A DNA stretch of 64,000 nt from contig MCFH01000052.1 of the NCBI GenBank assembly GCA_002104945.1, positions 186,001-250,000 of the forward strand, written 5' to 3'. The notes beneath the pieces were generated by a model, which saw only the letters and a program-made list of their open reading frames with translations, made no database searches and was not told where the DNA came from. Source of the DNA: Piromyces finnis (taxonomy: Eukaryota > Neocallimastigomycota > Neocallimastigomycetes > Neocallimastigales > Neocallimastigaceae). Of the stretch, positions 33,144 to 45,277 are shown piece by piece (position 1 is the first letter of the stretch; every line of letters begins with the position of its first letter). The position numbers and the translations under genes are program-made.

Positions 33144-33860
33144 TAAATTTTAATTATTATATTTAGTTATTAATAAATACTAACTAATTGGTGCTCAGCG
33201 CACTTTTATAATAAGCGTTAGTAATGTCAAAAAGCAATTTTTTTATTAAAGAAAAGTGTGGTAAGCACACTAGTTATATTAATTAACATATATATAATAC
33301 GCTTTCTTATTGAAGGCGTAAAGCTAATAATATTTATATAAAGAAAATTAAATAATATTTTTATTTTAGCAATAACTTAATATCAGCATATATTAAGTTA
33401 TTAAAAATATTAAAATTTTTAAAGTTTTAGGTTTTATAGGAGTTTATAAATTTTATTAACTTTAAGTTAAAAAATTACTAACACTAAAGCTTCGTAATTT
33501 TGTCAATTTTTGTTCTTTTTATACATGAACAATTTTAATTATTACATTTTTTAATTTTAATTAATTATTGTTTAATTATAAAATATTTAATTTTTATAAA
33601 TTAATAATTAATAATTATTGTAAATAGTTAATAAATTTAAAAAAGATTATAATAATTTCAAAGATTAGAGATTTTATACTTTGAAATTTTTTCAAATTTT
33701 TCAAATTTTCGAATTTTAAAAAAATTTTTAATTTTTTCCATGTGTCCAAATTTTTTAAATTTTTATATATGTTGTTGTGACAGATACTTGATATCGTTAC
33801 AAAATCATTTATTTTTATTTTCTTTATTTTTATTTTAAATATTAGATACAAATATTATCA
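33144..33860. other. Leader/spacer, AT-rich
   Basis: No ORF of interest. Short GC-containing words (GGTGCTCAGCGCAC, AAGCACAC, AAGGCGTAAAGC) within 33190-33330 may be leader structure of the minus-strand element. Confidence 0.35.
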
Positions 33861-34100
33861 CTTTGTTAGGTTTTTCACTTCGGTTGGGTCAGAACGTACT
33901 ATTTTACCCTAAACTGTTAAATAATTAAATAAATAAATACTATTTTAAAGAAAAATTTTTTTATTATTTTATTAGAGTAAATATTTAAATTAATGAACTC
34001 TCGAAATTCCTAATGATAGGAAATTTCTTGAGTATTTATACTATCTTTAATATTAAAGGAATACATTTAATATTTAATGCATGATTACTTGTTTATATTA
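33861..34100 (-). repeat. LTR-like promoter segment, family F
   Basis: The minus strand has AGTATAAATA (34042-34033), then within 5 nt a stem-loop with arms GAAATTTCCTA and TAGGAATTTC (34027-34003, one bulge). The layout is the same as in the chromovirus and family D LTRs. It lies upstream of the minus-strand Gag (33143), so it is probably in its LTR. Outer limits not resolved. Confidence 0.5.
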
Positions 34101-34908
34101 ATTAACTATTCTATAAATTAAATATATATTACTTATGACTTTTTCTTAAACTCGTTATATTTAATAATTATAAAGTCATTATAAATTATTTGTAGAAGGA
34201 ATGATTATTTTATAATTTAATTTTAATTTCCTTCTTAATCAAATGAACAAAGATATATTAATTCAAACTTTAATAAATATAAAATCTTAATAATTATAAA
34301 ATAATAATATCTCTTAAATATTATTTAATGTTTTATAACAAAATACTTCTTATTAATTAAATAAATAAAACATTGTTTAAATAAATAATCATGAATCCAC
34401 TAACATTCATGACACACTTTCTATATTCATTTATAGAATTAAGATAATATTCTTACCATATCACTGTTTATTATTAAATTTAGAAACTTGTCCTAATTAT
34501 AAGATACTAAGACTATGAGTCAAACTATCATAGGTTCGATTTATACTGTTTCCAGCAAAATTAATTTAGTAATTATTTTATATAATTAATGTTTTATTTC
34601 TTTAAATTAAATTATTTAATCAAATCAAATTAAAGATTTAGAATTATATATTTTATGATTGGATTATTTAAATATTTAAAAAAAATATAAATATCTATAA
34701 AATTAAAAAATAAAAATTTTCTTTTTTGTTTTTATTAACAAATAAAATTAATAAAAATAAATCAACAATATAAAATTTTTAATAAACTATTTTTTTATAT
34801 AAACTTGTTGGATCAATAAAGCTTCTTAATTAATATAAAATTAAGATAAGAAGCATTACAATAAAAACACCCAACAGAAATATAATAACACCTTTACACT
34901 GAATAGTA
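34101..34908. other. AT-rich spacer
   Basis: No gene. A B-box-like word GGTTCGATTTA at 34533 followed by TACTGTTTCC resembles the tRNA-like sequence at 18016-18088. Confidence 0.35.
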
Positions 34909-35013
34909 ATATTCTTTATTTACTTTTGGATATTCTTTATTTTCTTTTAGATACTCTCCATTTATTTTTGGATACTCTTTATTTACTTTTGAATACGCTT
35001 TGTTTACTCTTAG
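34909..35013 (+). repeat. Five tandem 21-bp repeats before gag
   Basis: Units such as ATATTCTTTATTTACTTTTGG and ATACTCTTTATTTACTTTTGA repeat five times with a few substitutions. They lie 73-177 bases upstream of the gag ATG at 35086. Confidence 0.85.
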
Positions 35014-35085
35014 ACTCTTAGAAATACTCTTGGACTAATCAGGATAAATATTGAATTATTGAACTTCACGCTTTAAGAAAAGAAG

Positions 35086-35598
35086 ATGAATTATCAAAGC
35101 AACTACGATGACGCCACTCTCAAGGATGGATTTGCTGGCGACAGTAGGTACCTCAAAGGCTTTTTGGCGAAACTCGAACTTATTTTTATGCTTTATCCTG
35201 ATAGATACAATAATGATGAAGTTAAAATAGTCTATCTAATTTCAAGGTTATACGGTGATGCCATGAATTAGGTCGCAACAATGATTGATAACCACGACCC
35301 ATGTTTAGGAGACTACGCCGCCTTTACTAATAGAATGAAAGCCTTTTATGGAGATGAGGATATTATTTTCAGCGTAAATCAAAAACTTAGAACCTTAAAA
35401 CAAAAACGTATTGATGAAATTAGAGAATATATTCTCAAGTTCAACCGATACTCTGGAGAATCTAACTAGAATAAGGAGGCGAAAATGGATGCCTTCATAC
35501 CCGGACTCCATGATCAAGTTGCTTCCAGAATTTTAGAGATGTTTCCTGGGTCTAAAACTCTATTTGCTTTTCAAACTATCTCCTCCAGAATAGATTCT
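35086..35598 (+). pseudogene. gag: Chromovirus gag fragment, two TAG stops
   Basis: The ATG at 35086 starts MNYQSNYDDATLKDGFAGD. Capsid text is interrupted by TAG at 35269 (MN*VATMI) and TAG at 35467 (SN*NKEAKMDAF). In the related copy at 51640-52165 the second site is Trp (SSWNEEAKMDGF) while the first site is again TAG. Coding ends at an LTR-like repeat beginning at 35599. Confidence 0.8.
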
Positions 35599-36068
35599 TG
35601 TAAAGATATAAAATATATCTTTAAATTATTTAATTATTAATTAATAATTATTAAACAATAATTTTGATATTTTAATGAAAAAATTATTTATAAAATTTAT
35701 TATATAAATTTCATGGAATAATTAAATAATAATTAATTTTAAAATATCAAAGTTAAAAAATAAAATTTGGATAAATATTTAAATTAATGGATAATTAAAT
35801 TTAAATATTTTAAATATTCAAATTAAATCTTAAAAAAGTTTTTATTTAATTAAAATTAGTTTATTAACTTTAGCGTAGTTTTAAATTAGCATTTTTAATA
35901 GTAAATATAAAATAAATAGTATTATTAATATTTAATTAATATATAGATAATACATGGATTGTATTCAATTTGTAGCTTACTTAAATTGAATCAAAATTGT
36001 ATTTAATTAGTTTTAGTATAGCTTTGTTATTTTATTATTGATTTAAATTTGTATTAAATTAGTTTTGT
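35599..36068 (+). repeat. LTR-like repeat, family B start with C-type middle, truncated
   Basis: Starts TGTAAAGATATAAAATATATC. The part from about 35690 on closely follows family C at 4655-5030, including AATACATGG and the hairpin (about 35959-35990). The right end is missing: the sequence runs into the 3' end of the minus-strand gag at 36069. Confidence 0.65.
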
Positions 36069-37148
36069 TTATTTTATTTTTGTAGTGGAATAATTATTAT
36101 TATTATTACCACCATTATTATTAGTTGAATAATTAGATTTTAAATTATTATTGTTATTATTATTATTGTGATATTTTTGATAATTGTTTCTATTATTATT
36201 ATAATTATTGTTATTGTTATTATAAAAAGAATTTTTTCTTCCATGGCTTTTATTATTAATTTGGTTTAACTTTTTATTTGAGACATTGTTTTGTTCAAAT
36301 AAAATACATCTTGTGAAAGTAGCTTCGAGAGTAGTAGGAAAGTCATCTAATCTTTCAATATCTTCTTGATACTTAGGATGAAGACCAGTATAAAACATAA
36401 GAGTAACAGCTTCTTGATCCCAGTTAAAATATTGAATATATGATCTAAATTCTTCCATATATTCATTAATTTTTCCATATGTTTGTTTCAATTTACTTAG
36501 CTTAATCTTGGCTAATTTGCGGCTTGAAACATTTGGAAAAGCATTTTTTAATTCTACTAATAATTCAAACATAGTAGAGGGATGAGTATTTCCACTGTAT
36601 CTTGTTAAATACCAAGTTCTAGCAATTCCTCTTAATCTTGTTTTAACAAAATTAATTTTGGCTTCTTCCATCATATGCTTATTAGGATAAGTGCTAAAAA
36701 TATCTTCACAAATTTGACAGAATAGTTCTGTTTCATGAGAATCACCAGAAAAAAGACCTGGATCTGGAACTTGATTTATTGGAGTGGAATATTTTGATCT
36801 CATTATTACATCAAAATCCAAATCATATTTTGTAGATGTAGAAGGGGCAACTGAAGGGGTAAGGTCTGGCTGACCACCACTTGGTTTTCCATTCTTATTT
36901 AAATACTCTTGAATGGTGTTGATATTGTTAGAGACCGATTCCAAAACTTGTGCGAAATTAGCAGTATTTCTTTTAATTTCTTGGAACTGAGATTCAATAT
37001 GTTTTTCAAAGTCTTTAACTTGACTAATAGTAGCAAAGTTTTCTTGAACGCTGTTCATAATGTCTACAGCAGTAGTTTTAGCATCTTCGCGGAGTTGATT
37101 AACTTCATCCATAGTTTGCCAAGAGCTAGCAAAGTTTTGTTCTGCCAT
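36069..37148 (-). pseudogene. gag: Self-primed chromovirus Gag, truncated after the capsid
   Basis: A 359-codon open frame from the ATG at 37148. The N-terminal coiled coil (about 5-90) is followed by a Pro/Ser linker and capsid (about 120-285; LFSGDSHETELFCQICEDIF). The Asn-rich tail (295-355) has no CCHC knuckle. The last three residues and the stop come from the abutting LTR-like repeat, so pol has been lost by truncation, not by mutation. It sits 25 nt from its primer binding site and 5' LTR (37183-37826). Confidence 0.85.
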
Positions 37149-37172
37149 CCTAAGGTAGTAACCAAAGTTAAG

Positions 37173-37182
37173 GTGAGATTAT
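37173..37182 (-). promoter_or_regulatory. Self-primer binding site of the 36-37 kb element
   Basis: Directly after the LTR's terminal CA the coding strand reads ATAATCTCAC, the exact reverse complement of GTGAGATTAT inside the same LTR (37396-37387), just 3' of the hairpin and 41 nt from the TATA start. Confidence 0.75.
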
Positions 37183-37826
37183 TGTCAAGAGTTAGAGTGG
37201 ATTTAGAACTATAATTAAGTCTACTAGGTTAGGATAGGCTTAATTATATAGTAAATAATAAATTTTTATAAATAAAAGAGTAATAAATATAGTTTTTTAA
37301 GAAATATTTTATTTAATTTTTATAATATAAGTAAATAATAATTATTAATTTTTAAATATTGAATTTACTATATAAAAATGAGTATAATAATCTCACAAAG
37401 AACTTCTTAAAGTTGTTCTTTGTTCAACTTATTTATACTTTCATTTTTAATATAATATTGATATTAATAAAGTATAATAATAATATAATTTAAGTTATAC
37501 ATGTATAATAATATAAATATAAATATTAATAAAATATAATAATAATAATAATATAATTTTCTTTAAATATCGATATTAATAAGTTGTTAAAAATAATATT
37601 AATAATTATTTAAATGAATCTTATTTTACTAATTGGTTTGTTTAATATTAATTAATTGTTACACTATTTATCTCCAGATAATAAATAGCTTTCCAATTAA
37701 TATTTTATTTATATTAAATAAACTATTATTAGTAAAATATTATTAATTTAGTATTTTAATTAATTTAACTAATAATTCAAAATTATGAAATTTCATGAAA
37801 TGTCAAATTTCATGAATTGTGATTTT
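37183..37826 (-). repeat. LTR family D (5' LTR of the 36-37 kb gag)
   Basis: Matches the solo LTR at 25821-26458 almost throughout. The coding strand has TATAAATA (37437-37430), then hairpin ACAAAGAAC/GTTCTTTGT (37423-37395). The far end reads GATTTTGAAA instead of GATTTTGACA and is followed by unrelated plus-strand pol, so the outer flank is a recombination junction. Confidence 0.85.
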
Positions 37827-40099
37827 GAAAGTGTATACTTCGCGAAGAAAAGGAAAATACCTTATGAAGTAAACGCAAAACTCCCTCAAGTCTCCGGAAT
37901 TGGTGGAATTCAGGCAATACTTGGAAAGGCCTCTCTTATCTCTCTAAAATACAAGAATCATCAATGCAAAACCTATTTTTATATTGTTGATATTCCCTCC
38001 TACTGTTGCCTACTTGGATCGGACTGGCTTTCAGAATATAACCCATCCATCACTTTCGATACCAAAGAAATCACTTTTCCGTCTAGCTATTGTACAAATA
38101 ACTGTCACACTCAGCCCCATCAATATACTTCTCTTATGTCTAATATTGTACCATCACTTTTTGATTGCAGTGAGAAGATAGTGTCAAATACGTCACTTCC
38201 AGAAGTATTACTACCTTACGAGGATGTATTTGATTAAAACCCTTCTAATCAACTACCCCCACATAGGCCATACGACTGTGAAATACAACTCAAACCAGAA
38301 TCAAAACTATTTTATGGACCTATCTATCCTTTAACCGATTTGGAATTCAAAGCCCTTAAAACTTACATTGATGAAAATCTTGCTAAAGGTTTCATATGTA
38401 AGTCCAAATCCCCTGCTGGAGCACCCGTACTGTTTGTACCGAAAAAAAACGGAGGGTTACGTATGTGTGTAGATTATAGACAGCTCAACAATATCACAAT
38501 ACATGACTCTTACTCGCTTCCCCTCATTAATGATATGCTGGAACACTTAGGCAAAGCTAAGATATTTTCAAACTTGACTTAAAATTGGCCTACAATTTAG
38601 TCATAATCAAAAAAGGCGATGAATACAAGACAGCCTTTACATGTAAATATATGTAAATATGGCCATTTTGAGTATTTAGTTATGCCTTTCGGGTTAAAGA
38701 ATACCCCTGCTGTATTCCAACATTTTATTAATGATGTTCTCGAAGACATTCTTGGAATATACTTTTGAAGTTATATCGATGATAATTTTTTTTCTAAAAG
38801 TTATCAAGATCATGTTAATCATCTTATTAACGTTCTTAAAAGTTACGCTCTGCTGGACTCTATGCTAAGTTGGAGAAATGTGAATTTTTTGCCCTGTACA
38901 TCGACTTCTTAGGACACCGAATCTCTTTTGATGGAATTTTTATGGACCCCAAGAAAGTTTCCTCTATTTTAGACTGGCCAACTCCAACGAACGTTAAAGA
39001 AGTTCAGTCTTTTATTGGATTTTCCAATTACTACAGAAGATTTATTCCAAAATTTGTTAATTTAGCTCATCCTCTCAACACTCTTCTGAAGAAGAATACC
39101 AAGTTCTTTTAGTCTAAAGAAGCAGATTCTGCCTTCGCTACTTTAAAATTTTTATTCGAATCTTCCCAAATCCTTGCATATCCCAATCGTGATCTACCCT
39201 TCCTTGTAGAAACAGACGCCAGCAATTTCGCTATTGGCGCGGTGTTATCACAAAAATCTATTACTGATGGGAAAACACATCCTGTTGCATTCTTCTCAAG
39301 ATCCATCACTGCTGCTGAGAGAAATTATCCCATTTATGATAAGGAACTTCTCGCGATTGTTGCTTCTTTGGAAAACTGGCGACATTTGTTAAAAGGTACT
39401 TCAACTCCTTTTACAATCTTTTCTGATCATTGTAACCTATTGTTTCAGAAGAAGCCAGAAAAGATGACTCAAAAACTCATTCGGTGGTTACTTTTTCTTT
39501 CTGAATTCAACTTTAAGATTGTTTATCGTTCCGGTGCTTTCAATGGCAAATCTAACACCCTTTCAAAAAGACCCGATTACTTTGATTCCACTGTACTTGA
39601 TAATGAAATCCCTTTTTTACAGTATTACGTCCAGAGAACTTTTGTGCTATTGCCACTCCTATTATTTCTTCGTTATCAGACAAAATCCTTATAATGTAAA
39701 AATGATAAATTTTATTTGGATATCTGTAACTACCTTGAAAATATGAATTTACCTGTTCCACATGCCAATATCAATTTATTCTCTCTCAGTAATAGCTTCC
39801 TTCTTTTCAACTCTAAGATATATTCCACTTAATACTTGTTGATGTATTATCCATTTGTCATGACAGCCCTTCAGCAGGTCATTTTGGGATTAAGAAGACT
39901 CTTTCCTTTATTCGAAGAGACTTTCGGTGGCTTTCACTTTCATCGGATGTCAAGTTGTTTATTCGTTCCTGTGATACCTGTTGCCGTGCTAAAGTCAGCC
40001 TTCACAAACCCTATGGACTTCTACAACCTCTTAGTATTGCTAACAAACTATGGTCCTCATTCGCAATGGACTTTATTACTGATCTACCTTGTTCCAATG
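37827..40099 (+). pseudogene. pol: Chromovirus pol: protease half to integrase, broken
   Basis: Plus-strand decayed pol. It begins within protease (SGIGGIQAILGKA, LLGSDWLSEYNPSI). Stops include TAA at 38236. RT fingers are at 38340-38582 (SPAGAPVLFVPKKNGG). Then come a frameshift, a short insertion near 38640 repeating [23 protein letters not shown], and YIDD intact but out of frame. The RT end and RNase H region follow, with a TAG at 39110 (FF*SKEADSAF; Trp expected). RNase H and tether run to about 39600 and the integrase zinc finger is at about 39840-39990 (HDSPSAGHFGIKKT, CDTCC). The first integrase Asp (MDFITDLP) appears just before the sequence is cut by a family B repeat at 40100. Confidence 0.85.
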
Positions 40100-40440
40100 T
40101 GTAAAGATATATATTATATCTTTAGATCATTTAATAATTAATAATTAATTATTAATTATTAAATTAATATTTAGTAAACTTAATTATAAAGTTTTTGGAA
40201 TAAATTTTATGGAATAATTTAATAATAAATTATTTTTTAATAATTCCGTTAAAATTAAATTAAGATAAATATTTAAATTTAAGGAATAAAAGATTTTTAA
40301 TTAAATTTAAATATTTCAAATATTTCAAATATTTTAAATATTTTAAATATTCAAAATTTTTTTATATACTTTTTATTTAATTTTAGAATAGTTTAATAAC
40401 ATTATATTTTTTTATTTAAATTTAGAATAGCTTAAAATTT
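40100..40440 (+). repeat. LTR-like repeat, family B, truncated
   Basis: Starts TGTAAAGATATATATTATATC, a palindromic end, followed by ATTAATTATTAATTATTAA and TTTAAATATTT-rich text shared with 16.8-17.06 kb and 42.2-42.4 kb. The central AATACATGG part is missing. Confidence 0.6.
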
Positions 40441-40793
40441 TTTATTTATTAAATATTAATATATTATTTTATAACATGAATTATTATATTTGTTTACTTT
40501 TAAAGTGTAATTTACTAAAGAAGTTATTAAATAGTTAATTTAACAATTAATTTAACAAAAGTTATATATTTTGATTTCGATTAGTTAAAGTTTATTATTT
40601 TCTTTCAATAATCAAATATATATGCAATGTTTAGGATTAATTTTATTTTAAAATTTTGGTAAAAGTAATTAATTAAACTATAGCTTATTTTAAGTTACTT
40701 TTAGGGTTAACTTAAAAATCAGGTTTAATAATAATTTTATATTTATTAATTTCATTATTTATCAATTTCTCGGCCTTTTAAGAATTAACTTCT
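40441..40793. other. AT-rich 3' noncoding region
   Basis: No ORF. Contains AAAAATCAGGTTTAATAATAA and TTTATCAATTTCTCGG (about 40713-40772), similar to 28520-28575. Confidence 0.4.
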
Positions 40794-42218
40794 TCATTTG
40801 AAGTTATTTTGTTCTGGTAGAACGTAAGGAAAAATATTTTTAATATGTACATGTACATTTCTATCAAGTAGTTTTCCTGTATGTGGATCTTCAAGTAAAA
40901 CAGTATTAAATTTTTGTTTATTAACAACTTTATAAGGACCATAAAAATAAGGATTTAATTTACTTCTTCCTATTAATCTTATCATAACATAATCACCTGG
41001 TTTATAAGTTTTCTTTAAAGTTTTGGATAAACCTATTCTATGTTCCCAATATTGATTAGCATGATTAGAATATTCAGTAGCTTGTTTTACCCAATTTTGA
41101 TGCCTTAAAAATCTTCTAAAAATATATTCTTCTTCTGTTTCATTAGGATCTTTATAAATATCAGGAAACATTATTTCTAATGGCCATGTGTCTCTTGTAC
41201 CATATAATAATTCGAAACTACTAAACTTAGTTTTTGAATTTTTGGTAGTTCTAAGTGCCCATAGTGCAGATGGTAAATATTCATCCCATTCGGGTTCATT
41301 TTCAATTAAAAGTCTTAAAGTTTTTCCAATTTCTCTATTTCGATTTTCAATCATACCATTTGATTCTGGATGATGGAAAAACAAAATACACCCATGATCC
41401 ATATAAATCAATCATCATTTTAGTAATATCAGAAATAAATGAACTTCCATTATCAGTAACAATAATTTCTGAAGGTCCATGCCTTGTTATTATTACTTCT
41501 ATTAAAAATTTTATTACTTCTTTTGATTTCATATTCGGGATTGCTTTAGCTTCAATCCACTTACTGAAATAATCTACAAGGGTAATAATATAAGAATTAC
41601 CTTGCTTAGTAATTGGTAATGGTCCTACTATATCAAGTCCGACTCTAGTAAATGGTAGTTCAACTGGAGTAATATTATCTTCAGTATTTTTAGGAAATGG
41701 TTTTGGTCTACATAATTGACATTCACGATAAGACCTAACCCACATTCTAACATCATTCCAAATACCTGACCAATAGTAAGATTTTAAAATTCTGTTTGTG
41801 GTCTTTTTAGCACCTTCATGACCAACAGAATGAGCATGACTAATAATATCTTTTTTATCTTCATCTTTTTTGTAATAAAGAGTATTATCAACAACTTGAT
41901 AATTCTTTGTAAAATATTTTTTTTATCAAGTTGTTGATAATATTCTTTATTACAAAAAATATTTTTTTTATTCCTTCAGGTAGGTCTAAATCTCTTGGAT
42001 TAAAATCAGATAGAATTGTATAGGCACAATTTATTATTTCATCAGAATTTTTAGAAGGCAATCTTGAAAGAGCATCAGCAAAAACATCTTTCTTTCCTTT
42101 ATCATATTTTAATTCAATTTTATATTTATTAAATTCTTCAATCCATCTTGCATGGCTACCTTTTGATGGAATATTCTTCTTATAAAATCCAAGTAATGGT
42201 TTATGATCGGTAATTAAT
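40794..42218 (-). pseudogene. pol: Lineage I gypsy pol: RNase H end and integrase, broken
   Basis: The minus strand carries an RNase H/tether part (ITDHKPLLGFYKKN near 42200), an integrase zinc finger (H...GHEGAKKT, CQLC), the core with D in LDIVGPLP, D in VTDNGSSF and E in HPESNGMIEN, and a C-terminal GPYKVV domain ending at 40794. A frameshift lies at about 41370 between the D and E motifs. A 30-bp fold-back duplication at 41871-41954 disrupts the pre-integrase part. It is the lineage of the 8.3-15.3 kb element (same NREIGK and LPSALWALRT boxes). At the right it is cut inside RNase H by the family B repeat at 42219. Confidence 0.85.
41871..41954. repeat. 30-bp inverted duplication inside a pol remnant
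   Basis: The arm TGTAATAAAGAGTATTATCA... (41871-41900) is repeated in inverse orientation at 41925-41954 with one mismatch, separated by 24 bases. The right arm is a templated copy of the left, not part of the pol reading. Confidence 0.9.
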
Positions 42219-42712
42219 TGTAAAGATATAATATATATCTTTAGATTATTTAATAATTTAATAATAAATTATTTTATAATAATTTCGTTAAATTTAAATT
42301 AAAATAAATATTTAAATTTAAGAAATAAAAGAATTTTAATATTTAAATATTTCAAATATTTTAAATAATTAAAATATTTTTTAAATACTTTTTTATTTAA
42401 ATTTAGAATAGCTTAATAACTTTAATTTAGTTTTAAAAATAGATTTGTTTATATTTCAATAGGAAATATATGAAGAATAGGTATTGATAATATTAAATTA
42501 ATTTATAGAAAATACATGGGCCTTATTCAATTTTGAGTTTACTCAAATTGAATTAAAAGTATAATGAATTAGTTTAGTTTAGTTCTGTTATTTTATTATT
42601 TAATTGGATTAGTGTTGTTTATAAATAAATTTTCATCAAAATATCAAAATTATTATTTAATAATTATTAATTAATTATTAAATAATTTAAAGATATATTT
42701 TATATCATTACA
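42219..42712 (+). repeat. LTR-like repeat, family B, full length (494 bp)
   Basis: Starts TGTAAAGATATAATATATA and ends ATATTTTATATCATTACA. The end, reversed, matches the start for 40 bases or more, and matches the starts of the copies at 35599 and 45278 for about 80. The centre has TTTATAGAAAATACATGG followed by the hairpin at 42525-42553. The left flank is minus-strand RNase H and the right flank plus-strand gag, with no target duplication. Confidence 0.75.
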
Positions 42713-45277
42713 ATAACATAGATCGAGTCAAGGTCGACTTTATTATATCATACTTTGGTAAACCGTTGGAATGGGCTTTAATGTTGTTGAAGAATAATAA
42801 TGGGGTTTTAAACCATTATGATGAGTTTGCAGATAGATTGAAGGCTAATTTTCGTAGTTATAGATACGATATCGTTGTAGCCAATGATAAATTAGATATT
42901 CTTTGCCAAAGGAAGCTTGGGCAGATATTAGATTACATTACCGAGCTTCAATTTATTAGCCAAAATTCAAGCTTCAATGATAGCGCAAAAATCTACAGGT
43001 TTCTGAAAGGTTTACGACCACCACTTAAGGAGAAGTTGTCTTTCATTAAATCAAACCCAACTTAATTGAACAATTGATTTCTTCAATTCTTAAATTATTT
43101 TAGTTGAAGATATGATGAAAAGGAATTCACATAGAAAATTTTATTTTTAATGGTAGAAGGGCTAATGATATTATGGATGTGGATGTATATAGAATTAGTT
43201 GAGAAAATAAGCGAAAAGGGTATGTGAATATCCAAGGATCAGGTAAAAATTACAATGAAAACATAGACAATTTTGAAGAAGAAAAGAAAAAAATGATTAT
43301 GTTTTCTTTGTAAACAGCCAGGACATTTAAAATTTAATTGTCCTAACAGAATAAATCCAAAAAAGTGCTGGGAATAAGTAAAGAAAGGGATCCAAAAAAT
43401 GTTAATCCAAAAATTTACAAAGTTGGAATTAAGGGGATGGAAAGTAATTTAAACCTTGTTGATTTTTATGAGTACCAATGAAGGTAAAATTAATGTTTTA
43501 ATTGATTCTGGTTTTGAATTGAACTATTTTAATCCAAGTCTTGCTTAAGATCTTAGAAAAAGTGGAACCATTCCGAGTATCAGATGTTAGTGATGAAGTT
43601 GTATGTGTTTGGGAAAGAAAAAGTATATACCCCTATGCAAAAATCACTTCGAAGTAATTCAACTTTATGGTTAATGGATTACAAGTCCCTGGTGTTGATG
43701 TTATTTTTGGTTTTCCGTGGATAAAGAAGCATAATCCAAATTATTTCTACAACTCTAAGAAAATTGCTTTTAGTTCTGGTTATTGTGTCAGACACTGTAA
43801 TAAAAGCAAAAGAAGAAAACCAAGAAAGAAGTTAAAGAACAATAAGTTAGATCATGATGTTCTCGACCGAAGTTTAACCAAGAAGCCGAAAGTAGATCCA
43901 TTTGTTCCAAATAATGAAGAAAAAGAATATGTAAAAGGCCGCCTTGTTAAAACCATTAACGATGAAGATGATAACGATGACGAATATATTAATTTTAATA
44001 AAAAAGTTAAATGTATTGTAACAAAAATTAATGAAAAATGTAATAATAATAAAATATCATGTAGTAATAGTAATAATAATGAAAAAGATATTAATAAAGA
44101 TGGTCACCATACCAACCCAATATTTAGAATTTAGTGAAGTGTTTAATGAAAAAAATTGTGAAGTGTTACCTCCTCATATACATTATGACTGTGAAATCAA
44201 ACTTAAGGATGATTCAACTTTATTTTTTGGACCCTTGTATCCATTAACTGAAGTTGAAAGAGAGGAATTTAAAAAATATATAGATGATAATTTAAATAAA
44301 GGTTTTATTAGGAAATCATCGTCTCCTACTGGTGGCCCATATTTTGTATTGATTATAGAAAGTTGAATGAAATCATAATTCGTAATTCATATCCTTTACC
44401 TTTAATTAATGATCTTCTGGAGAGGGTGAAATTACTAATATTTTTACTAAAATAGACCTTAAATCTTCTTATAATTTTGTTCGTATTAAAGAAAATGATG
44501 AATACAAAAAGGCTTTCCGTACTAGATATGGTCATTTTGAATATCTGGTTATGCCTTTTGAATTAAAGAATGAACCTGCTACTTTTCAACACTTCATTAG
44601 CGATGCTCTCAGTGATTATTCAGATAATTTTGTTATCTCATATCAATGATATTATTATTTATTTTAATAATATTGAAGAATATCATGAACATGTAAGATA
44701 CCTAAGAAACTACTTGAAAATAGTCTTTATGTTAAATTAGAAAAATGTGAGTTTGATGTTAAGAAAACCATTTTTCTTGGTTATATTATTTCAAAAGATG
44801 AGTTGCAAATGAATGAGAATAAAGTTAAAACAATTTTCGATTGGCCAGAGTCAAAGAATATTAAAGAAGTTCAGTTTTTAATTGGTCTTTGTAACTACTA
44901 CAGAATCTTTATTAAAGACTTTGCTAAAATTGCTAACCCTCTTCATAAACTCACTAGAAAGAATGTTGCTTTTAACTAAGTGAAGGAATATCAGGATGTT
45001 TTTATTTTATTAAAGAATTTGTTCACATCTGCTCCTATTCTAAAACATGTGAATAGTAATAAACAATTTATTGTAGAAACTATCCTATATATGACAAGGA
45101 ACTTTTAGCTATTATAGTTGCTCTTGAAGAATGGCGTCATTATTCAGAGGGTGCATGTCAGTTCATAATTTTACTGATCACAAGAACTTAACATTTCCTA
45201 GGAAACCTGAAATGTTATCTCAGAGACAAATTAGATGGAATTTGTTCTTATCCATATTTGATTTTAAATTCATTTAT
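42713..45277 (+). pseudogene. gag-pol: Chromovirus gag-pol, truncated and frameshifted
   Basis: Begins inside the capsid (DFIISYFGKPLEWALMLLKN). It has a CCHC knuckle at 43300-43341 (CFLCKQPGHLKFNC), protease IDSGFELNY at about 43500, the end of protease and a Lys/Asn-rich linker (43667-44134). RT fingers lie in two frames and the palm has YIND where YIDD is expected (about 44645). RT end LGYIISKDELQM follows, then RNase H with a TAA where Trp is expected (about 44980) and an internal deletion joining the FIVET motif to YDKELLAI. It ends at the family B repeat near 45278. Relative to the intact chromovirus it keeps order but not frame. Confidence 0.82.
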
